A DNA stretch of 64,000 nt from Flavipsychrobacter sp. (GTDB lineage: Bacteria; Bacteroidota; Bacteroidia; Chitinophagales; Chitinophagaceae). A program made the translations under genes and the position numbers. Where the stretch lies: the NCBI GenBank assembly GCA_031292525.1, contig JARLGY010000064.1, positions 232,477-296,476 of the forward strand, written 5' to 3'. The notes under the pieces are model-generated. The model was not told the origin of the DNA. It was given only the letters and a program-made list of their open reading frames with translations, and ran no database searches. Shown here in pieces: positions 1 through 8,439 of this stretch (within the stretch, counting starts at the first letter, position 1; each line of letters starts with the position of its first letter).

Positions 1-1566
1 TTGTATCCAGGCTATGTTTTTAAGTTTTTCATTTTGCTCCTGTATCATCAAGAGATGCTCTACCCTATCAGTAATATTTCTTGAAAAGCAACTTGCGCCT
101 GCAATATTATTGTTTACGTCAAAAATGGGATTAAAGCTGATCTCTTCATAGATAGTTTTGCCTTCAACTTCGTCTTCTTCTATTACCCTGTACGTTTCGC
201 CACTTAATACTCTTTTAAAATAGTTGTTCCACTTCTTTAATCGTTCCTGATCAAAATCGTACTCATTGAGTTCTTCATACCTTTTGTTGCCTGTAAGTAA
301 GGCAACTCTTGCATAGTATGCATCATTCGCGGACAAAAGGTTCATATGGGTATCAAAAGACCAAATGATATCTTTAGTATTATTGATGACAGCACTTAGC
401 TTTTTTTCTTTGTTGGCGATCTTCTCATTTAGATTTATTTCGTCTGATATATCTTTAAAATAAACTGCTACACCTGTATCAGTAGGATAAAAATAAACCG
501 ACAATATTTTGCCTGTTGTAGGTGATATCCTTTCTGAATGGACCACCTCCCTGTCATTCATAGCCTTTATATAATCTTGGTAATATGGTGAAGCTGCAAC
601 TTTGGGGAAACTGGCCCAAAAGTTCTTACCTAATACCTCTTCTCTACTAACATGTAACATTGCTTCAAAATGCCTATTCACATAGGTTACGTTCCATTCT
701 TTATCAATAGAAATGAAACAATCAGTTATGCTCTCAAAAACATTTTCTATTTCCAGTATCTTCTTTTTCAATGCGAGTTCTGTCTGTCGCAAATTGGTAA
801 AATCGATAGTGATACCATGGTAAGATATTGGTTCACCTTTTTCATTTTTTCTTACATGGGCATGTGTATGAACGTATTTAAGAGCGCCATTTTTATGGAA
901 TATTCGATACTCCATATCCGAATGACCTTCGTTATAATTCTGCCTTATTTTCTCTTCAAGTTCAGCCCTATCATCAGGATGTACGTGTTCTAAATGCCTT
1001 CCGTTACCTGCTGTCATTTCTTCGGGGGTATATCCAAATACATCAATGCTGGCATCATTGATGTATGTTAGCTTACCATCAGATATCCTGCGTGACCATA
1101 CCACTTCTTTCATGGAAGAGAGTATATCATCAAGTTGTTTTTTTTGATCCCTGACGATATCATTTAGAGCCTGGTTTTCTTTTTCAATTAATACCCTCTG
1201 ATTAATGTCGTAAGCAAGTGATAGCCTAGCTCTCTTGTCTTTAAAAAAGGTAGCACTTGAGAAAATATGCACGTAAAATACAGTTCCATCTTTTTTCTTA
1301 TGCAACCACTCACCTGCGTCAGCATAACCCTGATCTTCAATTTCAGTGATCTTCTTTTTATAAAGTTCACCATCTTCATCAGGTCTAAGGTCCAGCACAT
1401 TTTTAGAAAGGAATTCTTTCTCACTATATCCATATTTGATAGTTGCAACCCTATTAACTGCAAGAATTTCTAAGCTTGTACTATCATAAATAATCATTGG
1501 CACAGGCAGATCATCAAAAAAATGCTTATAGTCTTCTGTTTGAATGTTTTCCTCTCTCGATACCAT
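1..1566 (-). CDS. multi-PAS sensor histidine kinase, N-terminal part (cut by window edge)
   Basis: The minus strand is open without a stop from an ATG at 1566 to the first base of the window, giving 522 residues of a protein that continues off the left edge. Four successive PAS-like modules can be seen at about residues 12-128, 145-262, 272-378 and 385-503. They carry phrases typical of PAS/PAC domains such as YINDASIDVFGYTPEEM, HPDDRAE and YHGITIDFTNL. No transmembrane segment is visible, so it is probably a cytoplasmic sensor. The last residues (EKLKNIAWIQ) resemble the start of the dimerisation helix just before the phospho-acceptor histidine in Bacteroidota PAS kinases. The kinase domain itself lies outside the window, so that part is inferred. 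The ligand is unknown. Confidence 0.85.
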   Translation of the reverse strand, partial: MVSREENIQTEDYKHFFDDLPVPMIIYDSTSLEILAVNRVATIKYGYSEKEFLSKNVLDLRPDEDGELYKKKITEIEDQGYADAGEWLHKKKDGTVFYVHIFSSATFFKDKRARLSLAYDINQRVLIEKENQALNDIVRDQKKQLDDILSSMKEVVWSRRISDGKLTYINDASIDVFGYTPEEMTAGNGRHLEHVHPDDRAELEEKIRQNYNEGHSDMEYRIFHKNGALKYVHTHAHVRKNEKGEPISYHGITIDFTNLRQTELALKKKILEIENVFESITDCFISIDKEWNVTYVNRHFEAMLHVSREEVLGKNFWASFPKVAASPYYQDYIKAMNDREVVHSERISPTTGKILSVYFYPTDTGVAVYFKDISDEINLNEKIANKEKKLSAVINNTKDIIWSFDTHMNLLSANDAYYARVALLTGNKRYEELNEYDFDQERLKKWNNYFKRVLSGETYRVIEEDEVEGKTIYEEISFNPIFDVNNNIAGASCFSRNITDRVEHLLMIQEQNEKLKNIAWIQ

Positions 1567-1610
1567 TGTATGAAGTCTCTCCTTTATTATAAAAAACCGT
1601 ATTCCTGCTG

Positions 1611-1618
1611 CAAATTTA
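1611..1618 (-). promoter_or_regulatory. candidate -7 box for the PAS kinase
   Basis: The minus strand reads TAAATTTG, a match to the Bacteroidota -7 consensus TAnnTTTG, 45 bases before the kinase ATG. No convincing -33 TTTG lies at the expected 18-21 bp spacing. Confidence 0.35.
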
Positions 1619-1881
1619 AGTCAAAGATCATAAACCATATTTTTTGATATTTATATGGAAAATAAATATTTTATTAAAATTAAATATTGAAAATATCATA
1701 GTTTACGTTAGAGATAATTACTATTAAGTAACTACCAAGAACAGTATCCTAAAATATGTGGCAAATAAAAATGGCATAATTTGCCATTTCTTTCTAAATA
1801 GCCTAAGAGAATAAATGATATTAACAGGACTCAATACAAAGGCATCTGTTCAATATATTATATCGTTGACTTGTTCTCTCG

Positions 1882-1895
1882 TCAGGAATTCCTGA
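1882..1895. repeat. 14-bp perfect palindrome after proC
   Basis: TCAGGAATTCCTGA is its own reverse complement. It lies 27 bases beyond the proC stop codon and has no T-run, so it is a poor terminator. It could be a protein-binding site or chance. Confidence 0.4.
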
Positions 1896-1921
1896 TTGGT
1901 GTAGAGGAATGGTAGGATCTA

Positions 1922-2710
1922 CTACTCATTTATTTTTTTATAGCTAGCTATCAATCCTTTAATAAGTGATGAGCTGAACCCCTGGTGCTCCATTTCGTTG
2001 AGACCGGCAATGGTACAACCCCTGGGTGTGGTCACTCTATCTATTTCCTGCTCTGGGTGTAGCCCGTTCTCTAACAATAATGCGGCAGCACCTTTTACTG
2101 TTTGCGCAGCTATAAGCTTAGCGGTCTCTGCGCTAAAACCAATTTCAATACCGCCTTGTATATTGGCCCTAATATAACGCAAGGCAAATGCAGTACCACA
2201 GGCGCCTAAGACAGTCGCGGCATCCATCAGCTTTTCATCGATAATAGCTACTTTGCCTAAAACCGAGAAAAGTTGCCGGACCCATTCCAGGTCATTTATG
2301 TCAGACCCAGAATAACTAATGCAAGTCATGCTTTGCTGAATGGCAATTGCGGTATTGGGCATGGCCCTAAATAGTTTTGCTTTGGGGGGCAGGACACTTT
2401 GCAGCTCCTCTATACTTACACCTGTAACGGCTGAAACAAGTATTTTATTGGGTGTCAGTTCGTTACTTATCTGCTTCATAACTTCTATGGCCTGGAAGGG
2501 TTTTACTGCTAGGATAACGATGTCGGCATCTTTTGCTGCAAGGGCATTATCAGTAGTAATGTAAATACCCTGCTGCTGATATGATGACAAGTATGTGAGA
2601 TTGCGACGTGTCATTATTATATTGGCAGCTGAGCAGAATTTGCTTTTCAGCAACCCGTCAACTATGGAAAGGCCCAGGTTACCACAACCCAGTATGGCAA
2701 TTTTTTTCAT
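1922..2710 (-). CDS. proC: pyrroline-5-carboxylate reductase
   Basis: This cytoplasmic enzyme reduces 1-pyrroline-5-carboxylate to L-proline with NAD(P)H, the last step of proline synthesis. The N-terminus is a Rossmann fold (KKIAILGCGNLG), RAMPNTA matches the conserved substrate/cofactor region near residue 118, and the C-terminal third carries the dimerisation signature around TTPRGCTIAGLNEME. The chosen start is the ATG at 2710, giving 262 residues, a normal length for the family. A TTG three codons upstream is possible but less likely. It appears to be a single-gene unit, separated by over 300 bases from the di-haem operon upstream. Confidence 0.95.
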   Translation of the reverse strand: MKKIAILGCGNLGLSIVDGLLKSKFCSAANIIMTRRNLTYLSSYQQQGIYITTDNALAAKDADIVILAVKPFQAIEVMKQISNELTPNKILVSAVTGVSIEELQSVLPPKAKLFRAMPNTAIAIQQSMTCISYSGSDINDLEWVRQLFSVLGKVAIIDEKLMDAATVLGACGTAFALRYIRANIQGGIEIGFSAETAKLIAAQTVKGAAALLLENGLHPEQEIDRVTTPRGCTIAGLNEMEHQGFSSSLIKGLIASYKKINE

Positions 2711-2770
2711 TGTATTCAATTTAGCGTTATTGTGGACAGAATAGGTCTTCTTCTAGGAAGATGAAATGAT

Positions 2771-2974
2771 CTAAGATAATGCTTGGGTAAATGACTGATA
2801 GGTGCTAAAATGGAATGCGCCTACCAGCACCTGGGAGATGGTGCCGGGCATGAAAGACCCAACGACATAATATTTAAATAAATGATCACCGTTAGTAAAG
2901 ATAATAAAAGCAAATAGAATAATAATAAAGTGTAGTGCAATTTGCTTAGGCAAGAAAACCACTCCAAATTTCAT
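2771..2974 (-). CDS. possible small membrane protein, unknown
   Basis: This 67-residue frame starts at an ATG and has a strongly hydrophobic segment (residues about 12-27, IALHFIIILFAFIIF) followed by a second moderately hydrophobic stretch. No family is recognised. It lies between proC and the di-haem oxidoreductase operon, just beyond that operon's probable terminator, and has no obvious promoter. It may be a real small membrane protein or a chance frame in AT-rich DNA. Confidence 0.25.
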   Translation of the reverse strand: MKFGVVFLPKQIALHFIIILFAFIIFTNGDHLFKYYVVGSFMPGTISQVLVGAFHFSTYQSFTQALS

Positions 2975-2994
2975 CGCTATCCTTTGAAAACATA

Positions 2995-3020
2995 ACTACC
3001 CCCTTGAAAGAAGGGGTAGT
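2995..3020 (-). terminator. probable terminator of the di-haem/imelysin operon
   Basis: A 10-bp stem (ACTACCCC-CTT against AAGGGGTAGT, with one bulged C) closes a short A-rich loop 29 bases beyond the oxidoreductase stop on the minus strand. The downstream minus-strand tail is only moderately T-rich. Confidence 0.5.
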
Positions 3021-3048
3021 CATAAAGACATACAGAGTTAACGATCTT

Positions 3049-4437
3049 TTACAAGGACTGGAGAAAGGCTATTACAGCATCGCGGTCAGACTTGGGAAGC
3101 TGGGTGAAAGCGTTTTTGGTGTTGTGCGCTTCGCCATCGTGCCAGAGTATGGCCTCCTCAAGAGTACGAGCACGGCCATCGTGCAGGTAATACGGCGTGC
3201 CATTTGTCTTTTCTAGTAAGCCCATGCCCCAAAGAGGAGTGGTTCGCCATTCGTTGCCATTAGCCTGATAGTCGGGCCGGTTATCAGCCAGCGCTACGCC
3301 GAGGTCGTGCACCAGCAGATCGGTATAAGGGTGTATGCGCTGGTGGCTGAGGGTGGGCAACGTTTCGTTTACCCCAGTGTACATGGTAGGCTGGTGGCAA
3401 CTTGTACAGTTGAGCTGAGTAAACAATTTTTCGCCTTGCATTACTTGTGCGTCTGTAACGTTGCGACGGGCAGGCACAGCCAGAGTGCGTACATAAAAAG
3501 TAACGGCATTGAGTATGCTATCAGGGATATCAGTACCTGTGGTATCTGGTACTACACTCCATTGCGACTGACCGTGCACACTTTTCTGAGGTTGTACATA
3601 GCTGGTTATGCCCATATCTTGCTGAAAGGCAGTAGCTACCTGCACTTGCAAGCTGCTGGTATTTGCTTTAAGGCCAAAACGGCCCAACTCAGTTTGGTGG
3701 GTGTAAGGATTATATACATAGTTTGCATGACCTTTTACCGCCCCACCCGCTGCTGCATTGGCTGATTGGAAAGCCAATATAGTAGCCTCAGGTACATTCT
3801 CTAACAACCCCATGCCTACTACCGCAGGAGCCATGCGTGGAGATATCATGTAACCGGTAGGTAACGGTATATAGGGACTGGTAAGTACATATGTCGGAGT
3901 ACGCAGGCTGGCAATAGAACCATCGGGATAGGTGAAGTAGTTTTCGATATAAGTGATATTGACCTGAGCTTCAGGCTGTACACCAAAGAGCGCTATATTT
4001 TGCAACTGACCACCAAAACCAGGCGCGGGGTTGGGGCCACCAAAAGGATCTTTACCCGCAATACTGATGCGCAACAGAAGTGAAGAACTTGAGGTACCGA
4101 AGGTTGGTATACCTATACCATCGTTATGATGGCAATTGGTGCATGATGTATTATTGAAGATAGGGCCAAGGCCACCGAAGTAAGGTGCAGGGGCGGCAAC
4201 AAATGCCTGAGAGAATATTTTATCACCCAAATCGTGTATGTGCTGATTCCATGCGCTGAGGCCGGGTATGGGGCTGCTGAAAGATGCGGAACTAATGTCG
4301 AAAACGGTAGCTGCACCCCCAAGTAGCCGGGGATCAAAATTTGCATCGTCACCGGGTATAACGGTGTTGGCTTTGCGACATTTAACAGCGCCGGATATAA
4401 TAACCAGCATGCATATTATAACAGATAATTTCTTCAT
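3049..4437 (-). CDS. exported di-haem c-type oxidoreductase (DUF1111 / 'thiol oxidoreductase' family)
   Basis: The protein has two c-type haem sites. From an upstream in-frame ATG at 4458 they fall at C106-C109-H110 (CTNCH) and C351-C354-H355 (CTSCH); subtract 7 for the ATG at 4437 chosen here. A hydrophobic leader (LSVIICMLVIISGAVKC) marks it as exported and perhaps lipid-anchored, although the lipobox is atypical. The architecture fits the DUF1111 di-haem family related to MauG/cytochrome c peroxidases, often found beside imelysins. It is the last gene of the porin-Rieske-imelysin operon and follows imelysin by about 125 bases containing an inverted repeat. The substrate is unknown; an envelope redox role in iron handling is inferred from context. 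Confidence 0.85.
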   Translation of the reverse strand: MKKLSVIICMLVIISGAVKCRKANTVIPGDDANFDPRLLGGAATVFDISSASFSSPIPGLSAWNQHIHDLGDKIFSQAFVAAPAPYFGGLGPIFNNTSCTNCHHNDGIGIPTFGTSSSSLLLRISIAGKDPFGGPNPAPGFGGQLQNIALFGVQPEAQVNITYIENYFTYPDGSIASLRTPTYVLTSPYIPLPTGYMISPRMAPAVVGMGLLENVPEATILAFQSANAAAGGAVKGHANYVYNPYTHQTELGRFGLKANTSSLQVQVATAFQQDMGITSYVQPQKSVHGQSQWSVVPDTTGTDIPDSILNAVTFYVRTLAVPARRNVTDAQVMQGEKLFTQLNCTSCHQPTMYTGVNETLPTLSHQRIHPYTDLLVHDLGVALADNRPDYQANGNEWRTTPLWGMGLLEKTNGTPYYLHDGRARTLEEAILWHDGEAHNTKNAFTQLPKSDRDAVIAFLQSL

Positions 4438-4500
4438 TACTATTTCTTTTATCATCACCCATCAAGTATTCTACTCGTTTGATGGGCAACTTTTATTTCA

Positions 4501-4532
4501 AAGTTCATCCGGCTTAAAAGCCGGATGAACTT
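4501..4532. repeat. 15-bp perfect inverted repeat between imelysin and di-haem genes
   Basis: Arms 4501-4515 and 4518-4532 are perfect reverse complements separated by two bases, so the transcript can form a strong hairpin. It lies between two co-transcribed minus-strand genes and has no long T-run. It may adjust the ratio of the two products by partial termination or mRNA protection. Confidence 0.6.
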
Positions 4533-4563
4533 CCTTCAACTCTTTATTCTGGAGCAAATACTC

Positions 4564-5634
4564 TTAGTCCTTCACATATGTTTGTATGTGCACCTTCAAC
4601 GGACCATCGAGCGTAGCCTGCAGGGTATTTAAAGCAGTCATTGCAGACAGCAGTTGCGTACGTTGCAGGAATATGGCGGTTTCGAAAGTTATATTCACGT
4701 TATTGAGTGCATTGATAGCGGTTGTGAATTGCTGTTTTATGGTATTATCAAGAGAGATATTATTTGCTGATACCAGGTTGCTGATACTTGCGCCTTGTAC
4801 ACCATTGTAGGTGCCGAGGTAAGCATCTTGTGCGCCTATAATATTATTCTTAAAATCGGCCATAGAATTATGGGAGAAAGGAGACTCTGTCTGAAAAGAA
4901 TCGCGAGTGGAATAAGGATCGTAGAGCTTTCCACCCGTGGCCTGCTGTCCTACTTCATTACATATATCACTCATAGCACCAACAATAGCCAGAAAAGCAT
5001 CCTGGTGGCTGGTATAGCGTGTGGCGCCTGCACCTGCCAGCAACACTTGCTTCTGGAAATTACCACCGGTTGCAGACCAGCTGTAATTAAGACTATCTAT
5101 ATTATTAAGTATATCCTGCGATAGGGCCACCATATACTGTTTTTGCTGTGCAGTAATGGAATCAACCGTAGCATTGCCACTTTGACCCCAGAGTATGAAC
5201 TCAAGCGGATGGTAACCGCGAAGGGACGATATAAGATTTTGTACAACATTTACATCCAGGTTAGGACTATTAGCTATCAAGGAATCCAGCTCGTGATAGT
5301 CAACAGGCCACGTATCGGTATTAGGGTCATAGTTAAAATCTTCAACCGGGCCAAACAGAAATCCTTCGCAGGTTTCCCAGGCAGTACGGGTATCGCGCCA
5401 GGCCTGCTGCGCCGCAGCCAGATTAGCACTAGTAGGCGATGCATTGAGCACCAACACCGCATTGTTGAGGGCGGTAGCTTTTACCTGTAGGTTTGCATAT
5501 TCAGGCAATGCGAGCTTCTGCACAAAATCGGTAAGCACTTGTGTTTCTGTAACTGCGGTAGAAGGATTGCTGCTGCTTTTTTTGCAACTGCATGCAAATA
5601 TGCCAATTACGGAAATCAGTATTATTTTTTTCAT
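4564..5634 (-). CDS. imelysin-family lipoprotein (IrpA/EfeO-like, iron-associated)
   Basis: This 356-residue protein has a lipoprotein signal (MKKIILISVIGIFACSCKK) and the imelysin hallmark GxHxxE at G140-H142-E145 (GYHPLEFILWG). The family is a two-bundle helical fold linked to iron regulation or uptake in the envelope, and the GxHxxE residues are thought to bind metal. The start overlaps the Rieske stop by 4 bases (ATGA), which implies translational coupling. The di-haem oxidoreductase follows it. Imelysin beside DUF1111 is a recurrent arrangement, but the exact ligand is not known from sequence. Confidence 0.9.
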   Translation of the reverse strand: MKKIILISVIGIFACSCKKSSSNPSTAVTETQVLTDFVQKLALPEYANLQVKATALNNAVLVLNASPTSANLAAAQQAWRDTRTAWETCEGFLFGPVEDFNYDPNTDTWPVDYHELDSLIANSPNLDVNVVQNLISSLRGYHPLEFILWGQSGNATVDSITAQQKQYMVALSQDILNNIDSLNYSWSATGGNFQKQVLLAGAGATRYTSHQDAFLAIVGAMSDICNEVGQQATGGKLYDPYSTRDSFQTESPFSHNSMADFKNNIIGAQDAYLGTYNGVQGASISNLVSANNISLDNTIKQQFTTAINALNNVNITFETAIFLQRTQLLSAMTALNTLQATLDGPLKVHIQTYVKD

Positions 5635-6068
5635 GATAATTGTTTGAGTTGAATAAGTATTTGATCGTTTTTAATGGTGGTGTTTAGTTTAATCATGTTT
5701 TTTTCTGCAGGGCCTTTGGTTACATGACCTTCACGATCAAAAGCGCTACCATGGAGTGTACAGTAGTAGCCGTTTCCCGTTTTTGTAAGTGGATTGCTGG
5801 CATGGGTACACATGAGTATCAACGTTTCATAAGTACCGTCTTTATTTTTTTGAACGGCCAGGTCGTAATCATAATTGCGCAGGCGTATTAATTTATAGTC
5901 GCTGGCAGCAAACTCGGTGAGTGGTATAGCCACCACGTTATTGTTGGCGGCCGTTTTTATAACGCCCAGCGGGGTTTTGCAAGCTTCTAAAACAGCACTC
6001 ATTAAAAACCCGGAGCCGAGCGCCATGCACACACCGCAAGAACCTTTTATAAAATCTTTCCTGTTCAT
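5631..6068 (-). CDS. exported Rieske [2Fe-2S] protein
   Basis: This small protein (145 residues) has the two Rieske cluster motifs C87-T-H89 and C103-T-L-H106, which bind a 2Fe-2S cluster through two Cys and two His. The N-terminus MNRKDFIKGS resembles a Tat signal with an RK instead of RR pair, and is followed by a hydrophobic stretch ending in LEAC (C30), a plausible lipobox. It may therefore be exported folded and anchored in the envelope. It shares one base with the porin stop codon (TAATG) and four with the imelysin start, so it is the coupled middle gene of the operon. A role as electron carrier to or from the di-haem protein is inference. Confidence 0.85.
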   Translation of the reverse strand: MNRKDFIKGSCGVCMALGSGFLMSAVLEACKTPLGVIKTAANNNVVAIPLTEFAASDYKLIRLRNYDYDLAVQKNKDGTYETLILMCTHASNPLTKTGNGYYCTLHGSAFDREGHVTKGPAEKNMIKLNTTIKNDQILIQLKQLS

Positions 6069-7345
6069 TAAAATGAGTATCCAATACCTATGTTAAGAAA
6101 TGTGTTGTTCTGGTTGTACGGTACTGCGTTTGGATTGGGGTTTACCAACAATTCAGGATTTTGCGGACCTGTGTGCAGCAAGCGGACATCTGCCTTTATC
6201 ACTACATTGGGTATAGGAAAGTAGCCCAGGCCGGCAATGATGTGCGTTTGCTTCTCTGTGCCATCGTACACTGCGTTAGATGGTATTTGTGCGTTCATAT
6301 CCAGCATCTCGTAACGAGCGAAGATGTTAAGTTGCTTTTTTTGCCACTTTTCTGTTTTGGAAGATTGCAGCAGGTTGTATCCTAACTCTGCATAAGCGCC
6401 ATACATCTGGCTGCTTACGTTGTTGGCATAAGCCCTGTTGACAGTTGATGCATCGGGCAGGGAAACATTGCAACCTAAAGCTTTAAACGAAATACCCTTG
6501 TGGTAATACTGGATATCCCCCTCTACCAGGTACATTGGCGTCCCAAATACGCCAGACTCCAGCTGCAGACTATCGGCAGCGCGTGGGCCAAGTGTGGTGG
6601 TACCGCCCATGTAGCCAGATACCTGAAATTTCCAATTACCGGCAAAATACTGAACAGCTGCAGTAACGGCGAGGTTGTTGGCCCCGGCAAACTGTCCCTC
6701 TTCCCTGCCTGCCTGGAAACCAGTACCATGCTCGAAGCTTGCATTATTCACTCCATTAACTACAGCCACACTATAAGTAAGCGGCAAGGTTGAAGTTTGC
6801 CCGTAGAAACCAACACCTATCTCGCGCCAGGTGCTAGGGATTATCAGCTGCTCTACCAATGGGCGCTCTACACCGTTGAAATTGATGGGAAGATGGTTCT
6901 CATTAGTAATACCTATACGTGGCAGGAACAAACCTGCTACTATGTACTGCCTGGGGTTAAGGCTGAATTTAAGATATGCCTGCTCCATGCCTACCTCGCC
7001 AATGCTTCCACCCGCTGCTACCTTGGCATCTTCCACTTCAAGCTCGGAAAAGAAAGCAATACGGCCAGTGAACTGGTGCCCCACAAACAGAACAGCACGC
7101 TTCAAGTCAACTATTGCCGTTTTCTGATTAAAGTCGCGTTGGTAGTACAACTCACCATAACCGGAAATAACAGTATGGGGCTTAGCGGCACCATATGCGC
7201 TCATGGAGTCTTCACCCGTACCAGCCACCAATTGCTGCGCAGGTGTTTTTGCATTTTGCTCGCTATTGTCCCACTTGGCTTGGGCAAAACTATGCGTTAT
7301 AAAAAGTGTACTTAATAAGAGAGTGCCAGATATAAATCGAATCAT
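6068..7345 (-). CDS. outer-membrane porin-like beta-barrel, first gene of the Rieske/imelysin operon
   Basis: The 425-residue protein has a clear signal peptide (ISGTLLLSTLFITHSFAQA) and then alternating aromatic/polar strands, ending in an aromatic residue (IGIGYSF) as barrel proteins do. It resembles the Bacteroidota porin family related to phosphate-selective porins O/P. It starts the operon porin-Rieske-imelysin-di-haem oxidoreductase, with overlapping start and stop codons to the next gene. A role in letting an iron or anion substrate through the outer membrane is inferred from context only. Confidence 0.8.
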   Translation of the reverse strand: MIRFISGTLLLSTLFITHSFAQAKWDNSEQNAKTPAQQLVAGTGEDSMSAYGAAKPHTVISGYGELYYQRDFNQKTAIVDLKRAVLFVGHQFTGRIAFFSELEVEDAKVAAGGSIGEVGMEQAYLKFSLNPRQYIVAGLFLPRIGITNENHLPINFNGVERPLVEQLIIPSTWREIGVGFYGQTSTLPLTYSVAVVNGVNNASFEHGTGFQAGREEGQFAGANNLAVTAAVQYFAGNWKFQVSGYMGGTTTLGPRAADSLQLESGVFGTPMYLVEGDIQYYHKGISFKALGCNVSLPDASTVNRAYANNVSSQMYGAYAELGYNLLQSSKTEKWQKKQLNIFARYEMLDMNAQIPSNAVYDGTEKQTHIIAGLGYFPIPNVVIKADVRLLHTGPQNPELLVNPNPNAVPYNQNNTFLNIGIGYSF

Positions 7346-7680
7346 TGCTGTGCGTGTGTATTATTGAGGTGCAAAGGAAAGACGCAATGACAAGAAGGGC
7401 TTTTATAATTGGGAAAAACATTGTCTTAAAAGGGAAAGATGACTTAAGGTATGACAATAAAATAAATACCGGCATTTAACTTGCTCTTTTCCATTTCTTC
7501 TTCGTTGTAAAAGTATTTAAATAGGTTTCTATTCGCAGATTTACGCTTAGAAGAAAAGAAAAATAACTGCGCCATCTGGTAGTATTTATTTCATCAACGT
7601 CACTAAAATGAAAAATCGTTATTTTTACATTGAAAAATAAAATCTCTTAAAAAGCGTTTAAAGTTATCAAAAACCTATCC
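7346..7680. other. divergent intergenic region between the porin operon and a lipoprotein gene
   Basis: About 335 AT-rich bases separate two divergently read genes, so it must carry both promoters. A near-consensus -7 box for the porin operon is visible at 7372-7379 (minus strand TTTCCTTTG, one mismatch). A weaker TACATTGA lies near 7627 for the lipoprotein. No iron-box or other operator was recognised. Confidence 0.4.
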
Positions 7681-8370
7681 ATGCGTACATCTATACTTAT
7701 TGCAGGCTTCTTTGCCCTTGCTTTTATTAACACGTCCTGCAAGAAAAGCAGCAGCACAGCTACAAAGCAAACCATGCCGGATGTTATTTATACATCTTAC
7801 AGTAAGATGGCTCCAGGCAATTACTGGATATATAATCTATACAAACTGGACAGTAACTACCAGGTAACCTCTGTGCAAACAGGTACCGATAGTATTTACG
7901 TAGATAAAGACACTGTGATTCGTGGAAATACTTTTCACAAATACTGGCAGCCTAAGACACTTGGCGGTACAGACTATTTCTTCACTTACCTGCGCGACTC
8001 GCTGCAATATATCGTTGACGATAAATCGAATATCTATTTTGCTGCCCAGGACTTTAAGAATGTGTTTGATACTATATACCAGACCGACCCTAACCATAAT
8101 ATAAGTATGGTGGACACACCGGCGGTAATACAAGTGCGGATGACCGGCAAGGATAGCACGGAAACAACACCAGCGGGAAAATTTGTAACATCTACGCTGG
8201 AATGGGATTATGACCTGAACCAATATTTCTGGAAATTCGGGCCATCCATACGCAGATGCAGTACCCGATACTCGGCTGGAGTAGGTATGGTTTCGCAGGT
8301 GCCACCTGCCACTTATTCTTACTATGCTACTTATTCACAGCGGAAGCTGCTGCGTTACCATGTGCAATAG
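7681..8370 (+). CDS. lipoprotein of unknown function
   Basis: This 229-residue protein begins with a lipoprotein signal (ILIAGFFALAFINTSCKKSSS), with the lipidated Cys in SC-KK, a pattern common in this group. The mature part contains the stretch MAPGNYWIYNLYKLD, found in many Bacteroidota lipoproteins of unknown role, and is rich in beta-strand-like segments. It stands alone: divergent from the porin operon and followed by a terminator. No catalytic motif is visible. Confidence 0.75.
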   Translation: MRTSILIAGFFALAFINTSCKKSSSTATKQTMPDVIYTSYSKMAPGNYWIYNLYKLDSNYQVTSVQTGTDSIYVDKDTVIRGNTFHKYWQPKTLGGTDYFFTYLRDSLQYIVDDKSNIYFAAQDFKNVFDTIYQTDPNHNISMVDTPAVIQVRMTGKDSTETTPAGKFVTSTLEWDYDLNQYFWKFGPSIRRCSTRYSAGVGMVSQVPPATYSYYATYSQRKLLRYHVQ

Positions 8371-8394
8371 ATTGAAGACAACTTAAAAATAAAC

Positions 8395-8420
8395 GCCCCG
8401 CAGCTGATAGCATGCGGGGC
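8395..8420. terminator. bidirectional terminator between lipoprotein and acyl-CoA dehydrogenase
   Basis: GCCCCGCA at 8395-8402 pairs with TGCGGGGC at 8413-8420, with a further GCT/AGC pairing in the loop. It is flanked by A-rich and ATTTTAT sequence and sits between convergent genes. Confidence 0.75.
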
Positions 8421-8439
8421 ATTTTATGTAAAAATAGTT

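Larger units (their letters stand above)
1567..1921. other. AT-rich intergenic region
   Basis: This gap of about 355 bases separates the PAS kinase start from the proC 3' end. It is AT-rich and has no credible reading frame. It holds the candidate kinase promoter at 1611-1618 and a short perfect palindrome at 1882-1895. Nothing else was recognised. Confidence 0.6.
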
